Source of the DNA: Eubacterium sp. An11
GTDB taxonomy: Bacteria > Bacillota > Clostridia > Lachnospirales > Lachnospiraceae
NCBI RefSeq assembly: GCF_002161065.1
Contig: NZ_NFLV01000006.1
Coordinates: 117,858 to 181,857, forward strand
Direction of reading: 5' to 3'
Length of the DNA stretch: 64,000 nt
Shown here piece after piece: positions 50,199 through 58,939 of the stretch. The translations under genes and the position numbers were made by a program. The notes below the pieces were generated by a model. It was not told where the DNA came from. It saw only the letters and a program-made list of their open reading frames with translations, and ran no database searches. How positions within the stretch are numbered: the first letter of the stretch is position 1; each line of letters begins with the position of its first letter.

Positions 50199-51053
50199 TC
50201 AGACCACCTTCCTGTATTTCTCATTCAGTATTTTCGGAACACAGCACTCCCAATCTATCCGGTGGTGAATCCTTTTGTGCTTGCTGTACATCATCCCCAC
50301 CTTTATGCAGCTAGGCATCGCCATCACGGAATAGAATGTTTTCACGTATGTTCCTGTTTCCAGATACGCCTCTGTCATTCCTCCATCCAAAGATTGAGTA
50401 GGCAACTGAATAATGCACATATCGCATAATGTGAAGAATAACCTTCCCCTACTTCCCAATGTGGTATAGGTCGTAACATCTTCATTCATCGTGCCTCTGA
50501 AATCAATCGGCCTGTCCGTCCTGCAAAACAGGCTGTTCATTGCTTTCCTGAGGAGCCTTTTCTTAAAGTTTCCTCCATCCAGACCGCCGACGAAATCTCC
50601 TCCCTGTGCAAATGCCACGGTTGCCGCTCCGGACACATCCAAGAATTTCAGCATATCCTCAAATATTCTGTCCAGGTTCCTTGCAGGCTTCGCCGCAAGT
50701 TTCTTCCCCTCTGCATACCGGAAATCTATCTCTTTATAATCATCATCCATCATCAAGAAATAGGTCAGCCCAAGATCCTTTGCGATCCGGAAAGACTCAT
50801 TTCTCGCATAGATAATGGCTCGGTGATTATTGAAATTATCCATCGTGTCTGCCCGGTCGTATGCTTCCTGCTTATTAAACATGATCACATGATCTTTCCC
50901 GAAATTCTCCAGGTACTTTTCTGTATCACTGTCCTCATTGTCTATGATCATGTACCATCTTCCGGTGTAGCCGCCTCTCTGTAAGGCTCTCATCGTCACC
51001 ACATTGTCCGCACGGCCATGAGTTAATATGAATACTGCAAAATCATTACGCAT
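50199..51053 (-). CDS. TAGT-type glycosyltransferase (DNA base glycosylation, predicted)
   Basis: 284 residues from MRNDFAVFILTHGRADNVVT. A GT-A-type fold is suggested: FILTHGRADN, MIIDNEDSDT, then LTYFLMMDDDYKEIDF with a DDD metal motif and RGTMNEDVTTYTTLGSRG later, all marks of the TET/JBP-associated glycosyltransferase (TAGT) family. Such enzymes are predicted to add sugar to hydroxymethylated bases in phage DNA. No TET/JBP oxygenase or hydroxymethylase is found in the window, so what supplies the acceptor base is open. The stop of the upstream ParB-like gene overlaps its start. Confidence 0.85.
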   Translation of the reverse strand: MRNDFAVFILTHGRADNVVTMRALQRGGYTGRWYMIIDNEDSDTEKYLENFGKDHVIMFNKQEAYDRADTMDNFNNHRAIIYARNESFRIAKDLGLTYFLMMDDDYKEIDFRYAEGKKLAAKPARNLDRIFEDMLKFLDVSGAATVAFAQGGDFVGGLDGGNFKKRLLRKAMNSLFCRTDRPIDFRGTMNEDVTTYTTLGSRGRLFFTLCDMCIIQLPTQSLDGGMTEAYLETGTYVKTFYSVMAMPSCIKVGMMYSKHKRIHHRIDWECCVPKILNEKYRKVV

Positions 51054-51798
51054 CTTCCTCGCCCTCCATAACATCCAGGACATCGGAGAACAGGGCTGCG
51101 TACCCATTCGCAATCGCATTGTCCATATCAATAATGACGAGAGCTGATTTCTCCATCAGTCTCTGCATCTCCTGTGTGGCGTGTGCATAATACTCTGCGA
51201 TATTCCGGTAATTAAACACGTTATGCCTCCGGGCAGCCTGAATCAGAAATCTTCTTTCCTCTTCCGTGATCCCTTCCGCCTTCTCAATCTCAGAAATCAA
51301 CTGTTTCGACTTCTCTTCATCGAGCATTTCATCTATGGTAGGCTGCTCCCCTGTGATCTCGTACTGTGGTATGTTGGTGTTGAAGGTATACTTATCATCC
51401 GTGATCTCATCTGCGAAATCACTTTCCTCCCCATCAAATCCGAACAGCGACATATCAATGCTCATGATCTGAGCCAACTCCTGCTCTAACTTTTCCTCAT
51501 CCCACGTAGCAATCTCGGCAGATTTATTGTCTGCCAGACGGAACGCCCGAATCTGCTCTTCGTTCAGATCATCGGCAACAATACACGGCACTTCTTTCAT
51601 GCCCAGTTTCTTTGCCGCCTTTATTCTCGTATGCCCTGCCACTACTACATTATCGCCTGAGATCACAATAGGGATTTTGAAACCAAATTCCTGTATGCTC
51701 TCCGCTACCGCATCCACAGCCTCATCATTATTCCGTGGATTGTTTTCATACGGTAAGATCTCTTCGATCTTCTTATAAACCATTTTCAATTCGCCCAT
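51046..51798 (-). CDS. ParB-domain protein of the modification cassette
   Basis: 250 residues from MGELKMVYKKIEEILPYENN, with AAAGGAG 8 nt upstream. The ParB nuclease-like domain covers about 1-95 (VISGDNVVVAGHTRIKAAKK, then VPCIVADDLNEEQIRAFRLA). No helix-turn-helix like that of the other ParB protein (8893-10230) is seen; the C-terminus is helical and ends acidic. ParB-domain proteins of this kind accompany DNA methylases and hypermodification enzymes in phages. It may select DNA sites or nick DNA; not shown. Confidence 0.82.
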   Translation of the reverse strand: MGELKMVYKKIEEILPYENNPRNNDEAVDAVAESIQEFGFKIPIVISGDNVVVAGHTRIKAAKKLGMKEVPCIVADDLNEEQIRAFRLADNKSAEIATWDEEKLEQELAQIMSIDMSLFGFDGEESDFADEITDDKYTFNTNIPQYEITGEQPTIDEMLDEEKSKQLISEIEKAEGITEEERRFLIQAARRHNVFNYRNIAEYYAHATQEMQRLMEKSALVIIDMDNAIANGYAALFSDVLDVMEGEEDA

Positions 51799-52111
51799 GC
51801 CACCAGCTCCTTTCCCCATTCACGACAAAAAATAAAGGACTGCACTCTCCGTACAATCCTTATCATTTTCCATATTCGTTTTATGCTGTTTCTTCTTTCA
51901 ATGCCCCGCCCTGTCGGGCAGGGCTGAATGAGAAAGAATCGGCACAACACAGCCGACAACAGGTTTCCACAAGGGCATGTTTTGTTTCTTCCTGTTGCAG
52001 TTTACACTATATCACCCTTCCCCAGTGTCATTCCAGTGATATTTTATGTCATTTAGTGTCATTTTGCGAACTTTTGCGAACTTTCCATGAACAAAGGTGT
52101 CATTTGGTGAA
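51799..52111 (-). promoter_or_regulatory. Candidate late promoter and leader with direct repeats
   Basis: No gene is seen in this 313-bp stretch. On the minus strand a -10 TATAGT (52006-52011) lacks a consensus -35. Upstream are four copies of AATGACA(C/T) (plus strand 52024-52032, 52046-52054, 52055-52065, 52096-52105) and a tandem 10-bp repeat TTTGCGAACT (52064-52084). A GCCCTG/CAGGGC hairpin (51908-51924) lies in the leader. It precedes the whole late operon and follows the gene of a late-regulator-type protein. Confidence 0.55.
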
Positions 52112-52588
52112 CTAATGTGAACTGCACGAAACTGCCGCACTCTTTCCTGCATCCATTTCTGCAAGCATCTCCCCATGGATCTCCTGGAACTCCAACAGTG
52201 CATAACCGTGCATCTTCAAGATATGCCTCACAGTATACTTTACATCAAAAGCACTCTCCGCTATTTTCTCCCACGACATAAAGTGTATGTATCTGCAATT
52301 CAGCACGGTCATATACTTATCTGTTTTCAGCTCATTTATTTCCATAGACACTTTCAGTTGAAAGCGCATGAGATCCGTAATCTGGCTGTCAATTTCCCTC
52401 TCCATTTCATCAATCCGTCCATATAACGTTCCGAATTTATCATTATTCCTACTGCTCTGTACCCGTTCCCCCTCTCTAGCCCCTCCCAGGGAATAAAGCA
52501 TATTTACAATTCCCTCTCTGTCCCTGCGAAGATTCCTTATCCTCGCCTCTCTGCTTTTTACCTGGCCTAAATATTCTTTCGCATCCAT
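52112..52588 (-). CDS. DUF1492-like protein, probable late-gene regulator
   Basis: 158 residues from MDAKEYLGQVKSREARIRNL, with AGGAGGGG upstream. The N-terminal coiled-coil (RIDEMEREIDSQITDLMRF) and the sigma-region-4-like end (YMTVLNCRYIHFMSWEKIAE, then YTVRHILKMHGYALLEF) fit the ArpU/RinA-like DUF1492 group. It lies between early and late genes and next to the repeat-rich promoter region, as expected of the late switch. Confidence 0.8.
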   Translation of the reverse strand: MDAKEYLGQVKSREARIRNLRRDREGIVNMLYSLGGAREGERVQSSRNNDKFGTLYGRIDEMEREIDSQITDLMRFQLKVSMEINELKTDKYMTVLNCRYIHFMSWEKIAESAFDVKYTVRHILKMHGYALLEFQEIHGEMLAEMDAGKSAAVSCSSH

Positions 52589-52705
52589 TAAAACAGCCCC
52601 TCCTAAACAATCATTTGACAAAAATCTCTGTCCCGCTTATAATAGGGATACTCGTCATCGTGTGAGCCTTTGTCTGATGTGATTATTCAGCAGGGGCTTA
52701 CTTTT

Positions 52706-53059
52706 TTATATTACTTTTCCTCCGTGCATAAACGTCCGGTTCCGATTGAAATTGTTCTTTTCTTCAAGGCATCTTTCAATGTCAATACCCTCGTGACCAC
52801 AGTAATCTAAAATCCGCAGAATTACATCTGCCAATTCAAAGGGAATGCCCTGTGGCGCCCCATTTATTACATACGTTTCATTTGCTCCTTTTCCTTTTCT
52901 GTATTCCTCTAATGCCTCTGATAATTCAGAGTGACATAAAGCAATTACCTCCGGAAAGGAAGGAGGTTTTATCCACCACCCATGTTCCACTGCTATCTGA
53001 TGGACGTCTTCAGCAAAATCATTTAATCTCATTCTCTTTTTTTCTTTCAATTCGCACAT
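52706..53059 (-). CDS. MazG-like nucleotide pyrophosphohydrolase
   Basis: 117 residues. The metal motifs are ALCHSELSEALEEYR (ExxE) and PFELADVILRILDYCG (ExxD), as in all-alpha NTP pyrophosphatases. It may clear modified or aberrant dNTPs, or lower (p)ppGpp. It lies near the base-modification cassette, where control of the nucleotide pool makes sense. Confidence 0.85.
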   Translation of the reverse strand: MCELKEKKRMRLNDFAEDVHQIAVEHGWWIKPPSFPEVIALCHSELSEALEEYRKGKGANETYVINGAPQGIPFELADVILRILDYCGHEGIDIERCLEEKNNFNRNRTFMHGGKVI

Positions 53060-53322
53060 TTCTTCTTTTTCCTCCTAAACGCCTGTGAAAATTCACATGT
53101 GGCAAAATGTGAAATGAATCCAAATCCATCGGCAAGCTCCGGACCATTTACAATCGTTCCGACCACTACCTGTCCATTTGGAAGAACAATTCTGTCTTTT
53201 CCTTCTAGTTCTTCTTTGTAATATATAAAACCAGAATCACACGGCATACTCTTTCCTGCCGTGGTGCGGATAAACCTGATTTCTTTTCCGCATTTTTTAC
53301 ATCTTGTATTTCCTCTATTCAT
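53047..53322 (-). CDS. Small zinc-ribbon protein
   Basis: 91 residues with CKKCGKEI and further Cys/His (CDSG ... HFATCEFSQAF), likely one zinc site. AGGAGG precedes the ATG. Similar proteins are common in phage early regions; unknown function. Confidence 0.72.
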   Translation of the reverse strand: MNRGNTRCKKCGKEIRFIRTTAGKSMPCDSGFIYYKEELEGKDRIVLPNGQVVVGTIVNGPELADGFGFISHFATCEFSQAFRRKKKKCAN

Positions 53323-53390
53323 TCTATAAAACCTCCTGTGCGGCTCCCGTATTGCCTCGTGCGCCGTCTTTTTTCTTCTTCCGGCACTTC

Positions 53391-53906
53391 TTATTCTCTT
53401 TCTTCATCATCCTCTTCTGAATCGAAATAATCTCTTGAAGTATGTCCTTTATCCTCAAGCATCATATTGTTGACGGCGATTCCCTCCGGGGTGTTCTTGA
53501 TTTCCTCTGCCTCGCAATCTACAACGTCTTGAAAATCAGGGTCAAAAATACTTCTCTGCCGGCCGACAGAAACATATTTCAATACATATCTCTGTAAATC
53601 CTCATCAAACACGAGTTCCATCTCCGTGTTATTTTTTCCATCGAAACTATCTTTCACTGGAACTGTTGTTGTTATCTTGTGCTTTAATATTGGTTTTTCT
53701 ATTTTTCGTGCAATGCCATTTTCTCCAGGTATGTAATCTTCTACCATTTCAACATCTACTTTCAGGCTGATGCTTCCTTCATCGGAATTATTCTGCTGCA
53801 TCTTTTGGAACAATCTTTGCAAGAGCGTATCAAAATCATCTCTGACCTTTGCAAACGTATCACTGTCCATTGTAATTTCTTTCCAGTTTTGAATCTGCAT
53901 CTCCAT
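53391..53906 (-). CDS. Hypothetical early protein
   Basis: 171 residues; AGAGGAGG precedes ATG. ISLKVDVEMVEDYI, then KHKITTTVPVKDSFDGKNNT reads as a beta-rich domain, and the last 30 residues are acidic. Unknown function. Confidence 0.7.
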   Translation of the reverse strand: MEMQIQNWKEITMDSDTFAKVRDDFDTLLQRLFQKMQQNNSDEGSISLKVDVEMVEDYIPGENGIARKIEKPILKHKITTTVPVKDSFDGKNNTEMELVFDEDLQRYVLKYVSVGRQRSIFDPDFQDVVDCEAEEIKNTPEGIAVNNMMLEDKGHTSRDYFDSEEDDEERE

Positions 53907-53915
53907 TTCCTCCTC

Positions 53916-54287
53916 TTAATTCATGGTTTTTATCGTAATCTCTGTGCGTGGGAACTTCGGATCGTACAGCACTCGGCTCCCATCATGGGAAGTTATGATT
54001 TTACTGTTATCATCCTCCAGGATTCCATACTTTACCAGCACATCGTCCACAGCTTCCAGAAGATTTGTCAGGTCAACTTTTCTCCGCGTCTTCATATAAA
54101 ACAGGCATGTCACTTCACACTGCTCTGCTATCGGTGGCTCCACCCTCGTCAGATAATACCTGCAGTCCTTCTCATACTGCACATATCTCTTGCTTGGCAT
54201 AATTTTGCTATAACTCCCGCATCTCACAATCCTCTGTGAATTTTTTTTCGTTACTGGCTGTAACGGAATAGTAATTTTAAGCTCCAT
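53916..54287 (-). CDS. rusA: RusA-like Holliday junction resolvase
   Basis: 123 residues from MELKITIPLQPVTKKNSQRI. The Asp cluster TRRKVDLTNLLEAVDDVLV and YGILEDDNSKI are the RusA metal-binding motifs. It resolves four-way junctions made in phage recombination and replication. Fits the neighbouring replication and recombination genes. Confidence 0.88.
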   Translation of the reverse strand: MELKITIPLQPVTKKNSQRIVRCGSYSKIMPSKRYVQYEKDCRYYLTRVEPPIAEQCEVTCLFYMKTRRKVDLTNLLEAVDDVLVKYGILEDDNSKIITSHDGSRVLYDPKFPRTEITIKTMN

Positions 54288-54570
54288 CCCCCTGCACCCT
54301 TTCATATTCCTTTCTGAATTCTTTTTCTTTGCATATCCTTATTTCTCCGGACGGCTCCAGGATAATATAATCTCCGATTTTTGCTTTCATCTTTCCAGGC
54401 TTTGCATAGACAGTGCATCCATAAACATGTATTGCTCCATCCCTGACACACCTATCAATGAATATATTTTCTCTGTCCACTTCTTTCATGAACCATTCCG
54501 GAGCCATTATCTCCGCATCAGCATCAAACCGGAATGCCTCAACGACTGCCGGCTTTCTTTGATATTTCAT
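54277..54570 (-). CDS. Small beta-rich phage protein
   Basis: 97 residues. KPAVVEAFRFDADAEIMAP, then CTVYAKPGKMKAKIGDYIIL is a pattern of a common small phage protein with unknown function. It overlaps rusA. Confidence 0.75.
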   Translation of the reverse strand: MKYQRKPAVVEAFRFDADAEIMAPEWFMKEVDRENIFIDRCVRDGAIHVYGCTVYAKPGKMKAKIGDYIILEPSGEIRICKEKEFRKEYERVQGDGA

Positions 54571-54579
54571 AGTTCCCCC

Positions 54580-54996
54580 TTATTTGGAGGTGTCCGCATT
54601 CCCTTCTTTATCCGTTGCGTGGACATAATAAGCAACAGTTTTTCCGGTTGGCGTAACCTTCTTTTTGTGCTGCCCTACATCGTACCCATTCACGGCAAGA
54701 ATTGTCATGACCTGTTTCCGGTCCTCCAAATTGTAAATACGGAGTTCCGCATCCCATCCGGTATTTTCTTCCTTCGCTACCGGTCCCGTAATCAATTCCT
54801 CCGGGCGGATTTTTGCCGCCTCTGCAATTTTAAAAAGAACATCAATCGCAATACTGGTCTTTGCTGTTTCATACGCTCCGATTTGGCTCTCGCTCTTTCC
54901 TATCAGTGCCCCAAGCTCTTTCTGCGAAAGCCCCATCGCAGTTCGTACTCTCCGTATCTCTTGCCCTACTTTCTGTGTCGCTCTCATCTTTCTCAC
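54580..54996 (-). CDS. XRE-family HTH protein
   Basis: 138 residues. HTH at about 8-62 (VGQEIRRVRTAMGLSQKELG, then ALIGKSESQIGAYETAKTSI). The C-terminal part (LRIYNLEDRKQVMTILAVNG, then YDVGQHKKK) is not a peptidase or dimer domain I know. It may control early genes. It overlaps the loader gene by 4 nt. Confidence 0.82.
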   Translation of the reverse strand: MRKMRATQKVGQEIRRVRTAMGLSQKELGALIGKSESQIGAYETAKTSIAIDVLFKIAEAAKIRPEELITGPVAKEENTGWDAELRIYNLEDRKQVMTILAVNGYDVGQHKKKVTPTGKTVAYYVHATDKEGNADTSK

Positions 54997-55859
54997 TCCT
55001 CTACTTCAAAATAATGTTCCAGCCGCTTCTGCCGCTGTGCTGCCCTCATAATCCGGAAAGAGTTTCCAGATATCTCCACAGGAATGCATGTTTCAAATAT
55101 CCTGTCGTAAATCCTACGGTACCTGATATCAGGATTTCTCATCATTTCATCAAAAGAGAGATTTGTGGTTAATATCATCGGTTTATCTGCCCGCGCTCTT
55201 CCATCAATCACGTTATACACTTTTTCCAAAGCATAGTCCGTGTTCCTTTCTGCTCCCAGATCATCAATAATAAGTAGGCTGCACCCGTTCAGGATATTAA
55301 TATATTCTGCCTCATCCTCGCATCCCTGTATGTCCTGCAATATTTTTACGAATGATGTCATGATTACAGAAACTTTTTCATCAATCAAGGCGTTGGCAAT
55401 ACAGGCTGCCGTGTAACTTTTTCCGGTCCCTACTTTCCCATAAAAAACCAGACCAATATTTTTCTCTCCGGTTTTCGGATGGCCGTCATTTACCATCGTC
55501 CGGAAATCCCTGACATACGCTTTTGCAATCTGGAATGCCTTTCTGTTCTCGTTCCTTACCACATATGAGGAAAAACTGGCTTTTTGATATTTATTATCCA
55601 TCATGGAAGCATCCTTCAATCTTTGTATCCTCCGTATCTCCTCTTCATGTTCCTGCCGTCTTTTTTTCTCTTCAAGCACACTAAATTCGCAATCGCACAG
55701 GCACCATACGGTTTTATGGAATAATTCTGTGTCTATTCTTTTCTGCTTAGGCTTTCCACATTTTCCGCAATGCCAGATCCCCTTTTCGTCCTGATAATCT
55801 CCATTTTGTATATTTACACCAAGCTTTGGGCCGCTCGGCAAAAACTGTGTCGCATCCAT
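54993..55859 (-). CDS. DnaC-like helicase loader
   Basis: 288 residues. An N-terminal zinc site (CGKCGKPKQ ... CLCDC, about 31-55), then an AAA+ domain: Walker A FYGKVGTGKSYTAACIANAL (about 143-160), Walker B CSLLIIDDLGAERNTDYAL, and the arginine-finger end IRYRRIYDRIFETCIPVEI. It loads the host replicative helicase with the replisome organizer encoded just upstream. Confidence 0.92.
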   Translation of the reverse strand: MDATQFLPSGPKLGVNIQNGDYQDEKGIWHCGKCGKPKQKRIDTELFHKTVWCLCDCEFSVLEEKKRRQEHEEEIRRIQRLKDASMMDNKYQKASFSSYVVRNENRKAFQIAKAYVRDFRTMVNDGHPKTGEKNIGLVFYGKVGTGKSYTAACIANALIDEKVSVIMTSFVKILQDIQGCEDEAEYINILNGCSLLIIDDLGAERNTDYALEKVYNVIDGRARADKPMILTTNLSFDEMMRNPDIRYRRIYDRIFETCIPVEISGNSFRIMRAAQRQKRLEHYFEVEE

Positions 55860-55877
55860 ATCGCACCTCCTTAAAAT

Positions 55878-56642
55878 TTACAAATATTGCTCAAAATCAG
55901 CCGTTCCATTTTCTGCTGGTGCAGATGCATTGGGAATCTCTTTTGGCATATAATCTAAAAATGGAGTTGCATCTCCCAAAAACGTTTTGGCATGTTTGAT
56001 AAATTTCAATGGCGTATGTTCTCTCTCACACTCCGTCCTGTAATTACGCGCCGCCAGCAGCAATTCTTCCGGAGAAAATCCATCATTGATACGGGCCTGA
56101 TATTTTTTATATCCCTGTCCTTTATCAGCCTTCTTTGGATATTCGGCCCAAAATTCCTCAAATTCTGTGGGATAGTTGTTTCTCCTTTTCCCTGTCTCCT
56201 CCCCTTTCTTCTTATCCGGAAGAGCGGGTGTTGGTGGACTCTGTGCTTCAATAATTTTTTTATCATCCAGCGGCACTCCATGAGTCCTGGAATACGATTT
56301 ATTTTCCTTGAGAAGAAGCTGGCTTTTCTCATCTGTATATTGCGTCTCATGATAACGGTTCTGTGAAATACAGTTGTGCATCCTCCAGTGTTTTATTACG
56401 ATCACTCCATCTTCAAAGGTTAGAACAAACCGTTTCAAAATCAGCATTTTTAAATCGTCATCGTGACACCCGACTGTTCTCATTATCCTCTTCGGGTTCC
56501 CTATGAATCCATCATCATCAGCCCGCATATTCAGATGGAAATATAACGCCTGTGTTGACAGCGGCATATCAAGGAAAGCATCACTATCCACAATTTTCAT
56601 GGTAAACATCCGTTTCTGTGCCATCTCTTCCGCCTCCATCAT
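55878..56642 (-). CDS. Phage replisome organizer (initiator)
   Basis: 254 residues. The winged-helix N-terminus (MFTMKIVDSDAFLDMPLSTQ ... ALYFHLNMRADDDGFIGNPK) is the replisome-organizer domain. After a linker the end (EEFWAEYPKKADKGQGYKKY) fits the C-terminal helicase-loader contact. The start may be 56642 or the ATG before AQKRMFTM at 56624. It binds the phage origin. Confidence 0.88.
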   Translation of the reverse strand: MMEAEEMAQKRMFTMKIVDSDAFLDMPLSTQALYFHLNMRADDDGFIGNPKRIMRTVGCHDDDLKMLILKRFVLTFEDGVIVIKHWRMHNCISQNRYHETQYTDEKSQLLLKENKSYSRTHGVPLDDKKIIEAQSPPTPALPDKKKGEETGKRRNNYPTEFEEFWAEYPKKADKGQGYKKYQARINDGFSPEELLLAARNYRTECEREHTPLKFIKHAKTFLGDATPFLDYMPKEIPNASAPAENGTADFEQYL

Positions 56643-58198
56643 CCCGTGATATACCTTGTCGTGGCCTTCGCAAAATCAAGAAATTTCTCATCTCTCCATC
56701 TATCCCAAAAAGCGATTGTCCTGGACTGTGGCCTCTCCTTTGCCAGCCCAACATGAATCTTCATCGGAATCGGTACGGCGTCACCTATCACGAATACATC
56801 CCCAGGCTGAAACATCGCAGTTTCATCGATCACGCTTTCACTCCCATCTGGCATCATTCCTTTAATCATAGCCTTGTCGTTCTCGTTGTTCATTTTCCCC
56901 ACAATGAAATTCGCACACTGAGCCATAATGGTTTTATTCAGTCCTGACGGCCTCTGGCTTGCTACAAAAAGCGTGGTACCAAATTTCCTGCCCTCCTTCG
57001 CAATATCCTCGAATATTTCCACCATGCGCCGCTGTGATGCGGAAAGCTGGAAATCGTTTGGAATATATACATGGGCCTCATCGCACACCAGTGTAACTGG
57101 ATGGACCTCTGAAACAGGATATGTACGCTGTATCTCATACACCAGCTTCGTAATCACCCCGATGATTGGGATTGCCACATCGTGCGGGATTTCTGACAGG
57201 TCGATATTCTTCACGGGAACATCATTGTTCATAATCTCTGCTACAAAATCATAGAGATATTTCTGCGGCATATCCTCAAAGAGAAACCTGTACTTGCTAT
57301 CTGCCATCTTATCCACGAGCAGGTTCACCACATTGGTCAGCTTCCCGTTATAATCCCCTTTCGTCACTTTTTCCTGGCCGGCCTTCTCTCCGGATTTATA
57401 TACCTCCCCCGTGCCTATCATCTGTTCGTCCAGAAACTTCATCAGCTTCACAAACTCCACATAGCTGAAATATATTGGTTTATTTTCCTTCCCGTTCGGA
57501 CAAACTTTGTAATAGCATTTCCGCAGTGCTGTCATGGCCACGGTCGCTGATTCCTCTTTTATCTTCAGAATATTGGAAATCATATCCGAAAATCCGAACA
57601 TCCATATTGGGAAAGGCTTCTCCTTCCCAACGGAAATATTTCTGGCATAAGACAGATTCCGGTATTCCCCGTGAATATCAAAGACAATCACATTTGCGCC
57701 CGGCAGCTTGCTCACCTGCTCTAAAATCTTTGCCACAGTCTCTGACTTCCCGGCTCCAGTGTTTCCTACCACACAGGAATGCCGTTGAAAAAACTTATTG
57801 CCATCTACATATGCAGGAATCCCGTATGCCGTGTAATCACCGATATAGAACCCGTCCATATATTTTTTCAGCATGGATACAAATTCCTCCCGGCCAATCC
57901 TGTGCGCCTCCACCCTCATAGTCGGGTATCGGTCAACGGCTTTTTCAAAACTCCCATCCTTTACTGTTCCAATGATGGAACATTCCAACATCTTCACACT
58001 TCCACGTTCCATGATATAATCATTATCATCAATTTCAGGCTCATCTTCTGCGTCCGTATCAGTCAGCGCATTCACCATTGTCACCAGTTCCACATCTCCA
58101 TCCGATACAGATATCAAGTCATTAATCCTCACATCGTCAAACTCTTTATAATCAGACCTGATCTGCACCCTGTCGCTTAAGATTCTTATCAATTTCAT
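56639..58198 (-). CDS. HerA-like (DUF87) ATPase / DNA translocase
   Basis: 519 residues. The start holds a HAS-barrel-like beta region (about 1-130). Walker A is SCVVGNTGAGKSETVAKILE (about 140-158), Walker B VTLVCDEAHVYIPND (about 368-382), and AKEGRKFGTTLFVASQRPSG is the sensor with the Arg finger region. HerA ATPases form hexamers that drive DNA-end resection with a nuclease partner. The next gene upstream encodes a PD-(D/E)XK nuclease, so a HerA-nuclease pair is likely. HerA in phage early modules is not common. Confidence 0.88.
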   Translation of the reverse strand: MKLIRILSDRVQIRSDYKEFDDVRINDLISVSDGDVELVTMVNALTDTDAEDEPEIDDNDYIMERGSVKMLECSIIGTVKDGSFEKAVDRYPTMRVEAHRIGREEFVSMLKKYMDGFYIGDYTAYGIPAYVDGNKFFQRHSCVVGNTGAGKSETVAKILEQVSKLPGANVIVFDIHGEYRNLSYARNISVGKEKPFPIWMFGFSDMISNILKIKEESATVAMTALRKCYYKVCPNGKENKPIYFSYVEFVKLMKFLDEQMIGTGEVYKSGEKAGQEKVTKGDYNGKLTNVVNLLVDKMADSKYRFLFEDMPQKYLYDFVAEIMNNDVPVKNIDLSEIPHDVAIPIIGVITKLVYEIQRTYPVSEVHPVTLVCDEAHVYIPNDFQLSASQRRMVEIFEDIAKEGRKFGTTLFVASQRPSGLNKTIMAQCANFIVGKMNNENDKAMIKGMMPDGSESVIDETAMFQPGDVFVIGDAVPIPMKIHVGLAKERPQSRTIAFWDRWRDEKFLDFAKATTRYITG

Positions 58199-58201
58199 GT
58201 C

Positions 58202-58939
58202 CTATGCCTCCAATAATTCATTGTAATTCCGCACCCTTGCTTTTTTGATACTCTTACAGTAATCACACCTTCCACAATGTTCCGGCTCGATGTACCCTTC
58301 TTTTATATCCGCATATCTTCCGATGTTTTCTTCCACCTGCCTCAGTGCAAAGTCAAGTGTGGACTGCGGAATCTGCCAAATATCCCGGTCAAGCACCTTT
58401 TCTTTTGTCACCACAGCCAGGTAAAACGGAAGCTTTTCTCCAGTGCATATCTCCACGCCTTTCTGATATACAGCCCCTTGGATGTCATATCTCCACTGAG
58501 GAAGTCTGTCCATTCTGGCCACTACCTTCAAATCAGTAATAGCCTTTCCGGGATTATAGCTGTCCAGTTTAATTTTCCACGGTACCCCAAACATCTCAAA
58601 AGTAAAAATCTTCTGCTTTTCCCCGCTCATTGAATCCATAAACTTCGGGTCCGTTTTTACGATTTCAATGATCTGGTTTGCCCTTTTGAAATCCGCTCTC
58701 AGTTCCCGGCGCCTGGTGTATATTCCAGGATTCTCTTTCATGAACTCATCCAGTGTGCCTTCAAAGTAACGGTCCACAAAGCTTCCCACCAAAAGGGCTT
58801 TCGTCACCGGCCTCTCATACTCCCCGGAAAGCTCAGCCATTGCCCTTGCCTCGCAACTAATGAATGATTTGTATTGCGACACAGAGAAAAATTCCCTGTT
58901 TGCAGCTTCGCTATAATAATTATCCTGGTTAATCTGCAT
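58202..58939 (-). CDS. PD-(D/E)XK exonuclease with Fe-S Cys (RecE/Cas4-like)
   Basis: 245 residues. FFSVSQYKSFISCEARAMAE has the first Cys (about residue 30); the catalytic core is PWKIKLDSYNPGKAITDLKV (D ... DxK); HCGRCDYCKSIKK holds three more Cys, together a 4Fe-4S site as in Cas4/AddB. Such exonucleases resect double-strand ends for annealing. It lies between the HerA-like ATPase and the annealing-type protein. Confidence 0.88.
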   Translation of the reverse strand: MQINQDNYYSEAANREFFSVSQYKSFISCEARAMAELSGEYERPVTKALLVGSFVDRYFEGTLDEFMKENPGIYTRRRELRADFKRANQIIEIVKTDPKFMDSMSGEKQKIFTFEMFGVPWKIKLDSYNPGKAITDLKVVARMDRLPQWRYDIQGAVYQKGVEICTGEKLPFYLAVVTKEKVLDRDIWQIPQSTLDFALRQVEENIGRYADIKEGYIEPEHCGRCDYCKSIKKARVRNYNELLEA

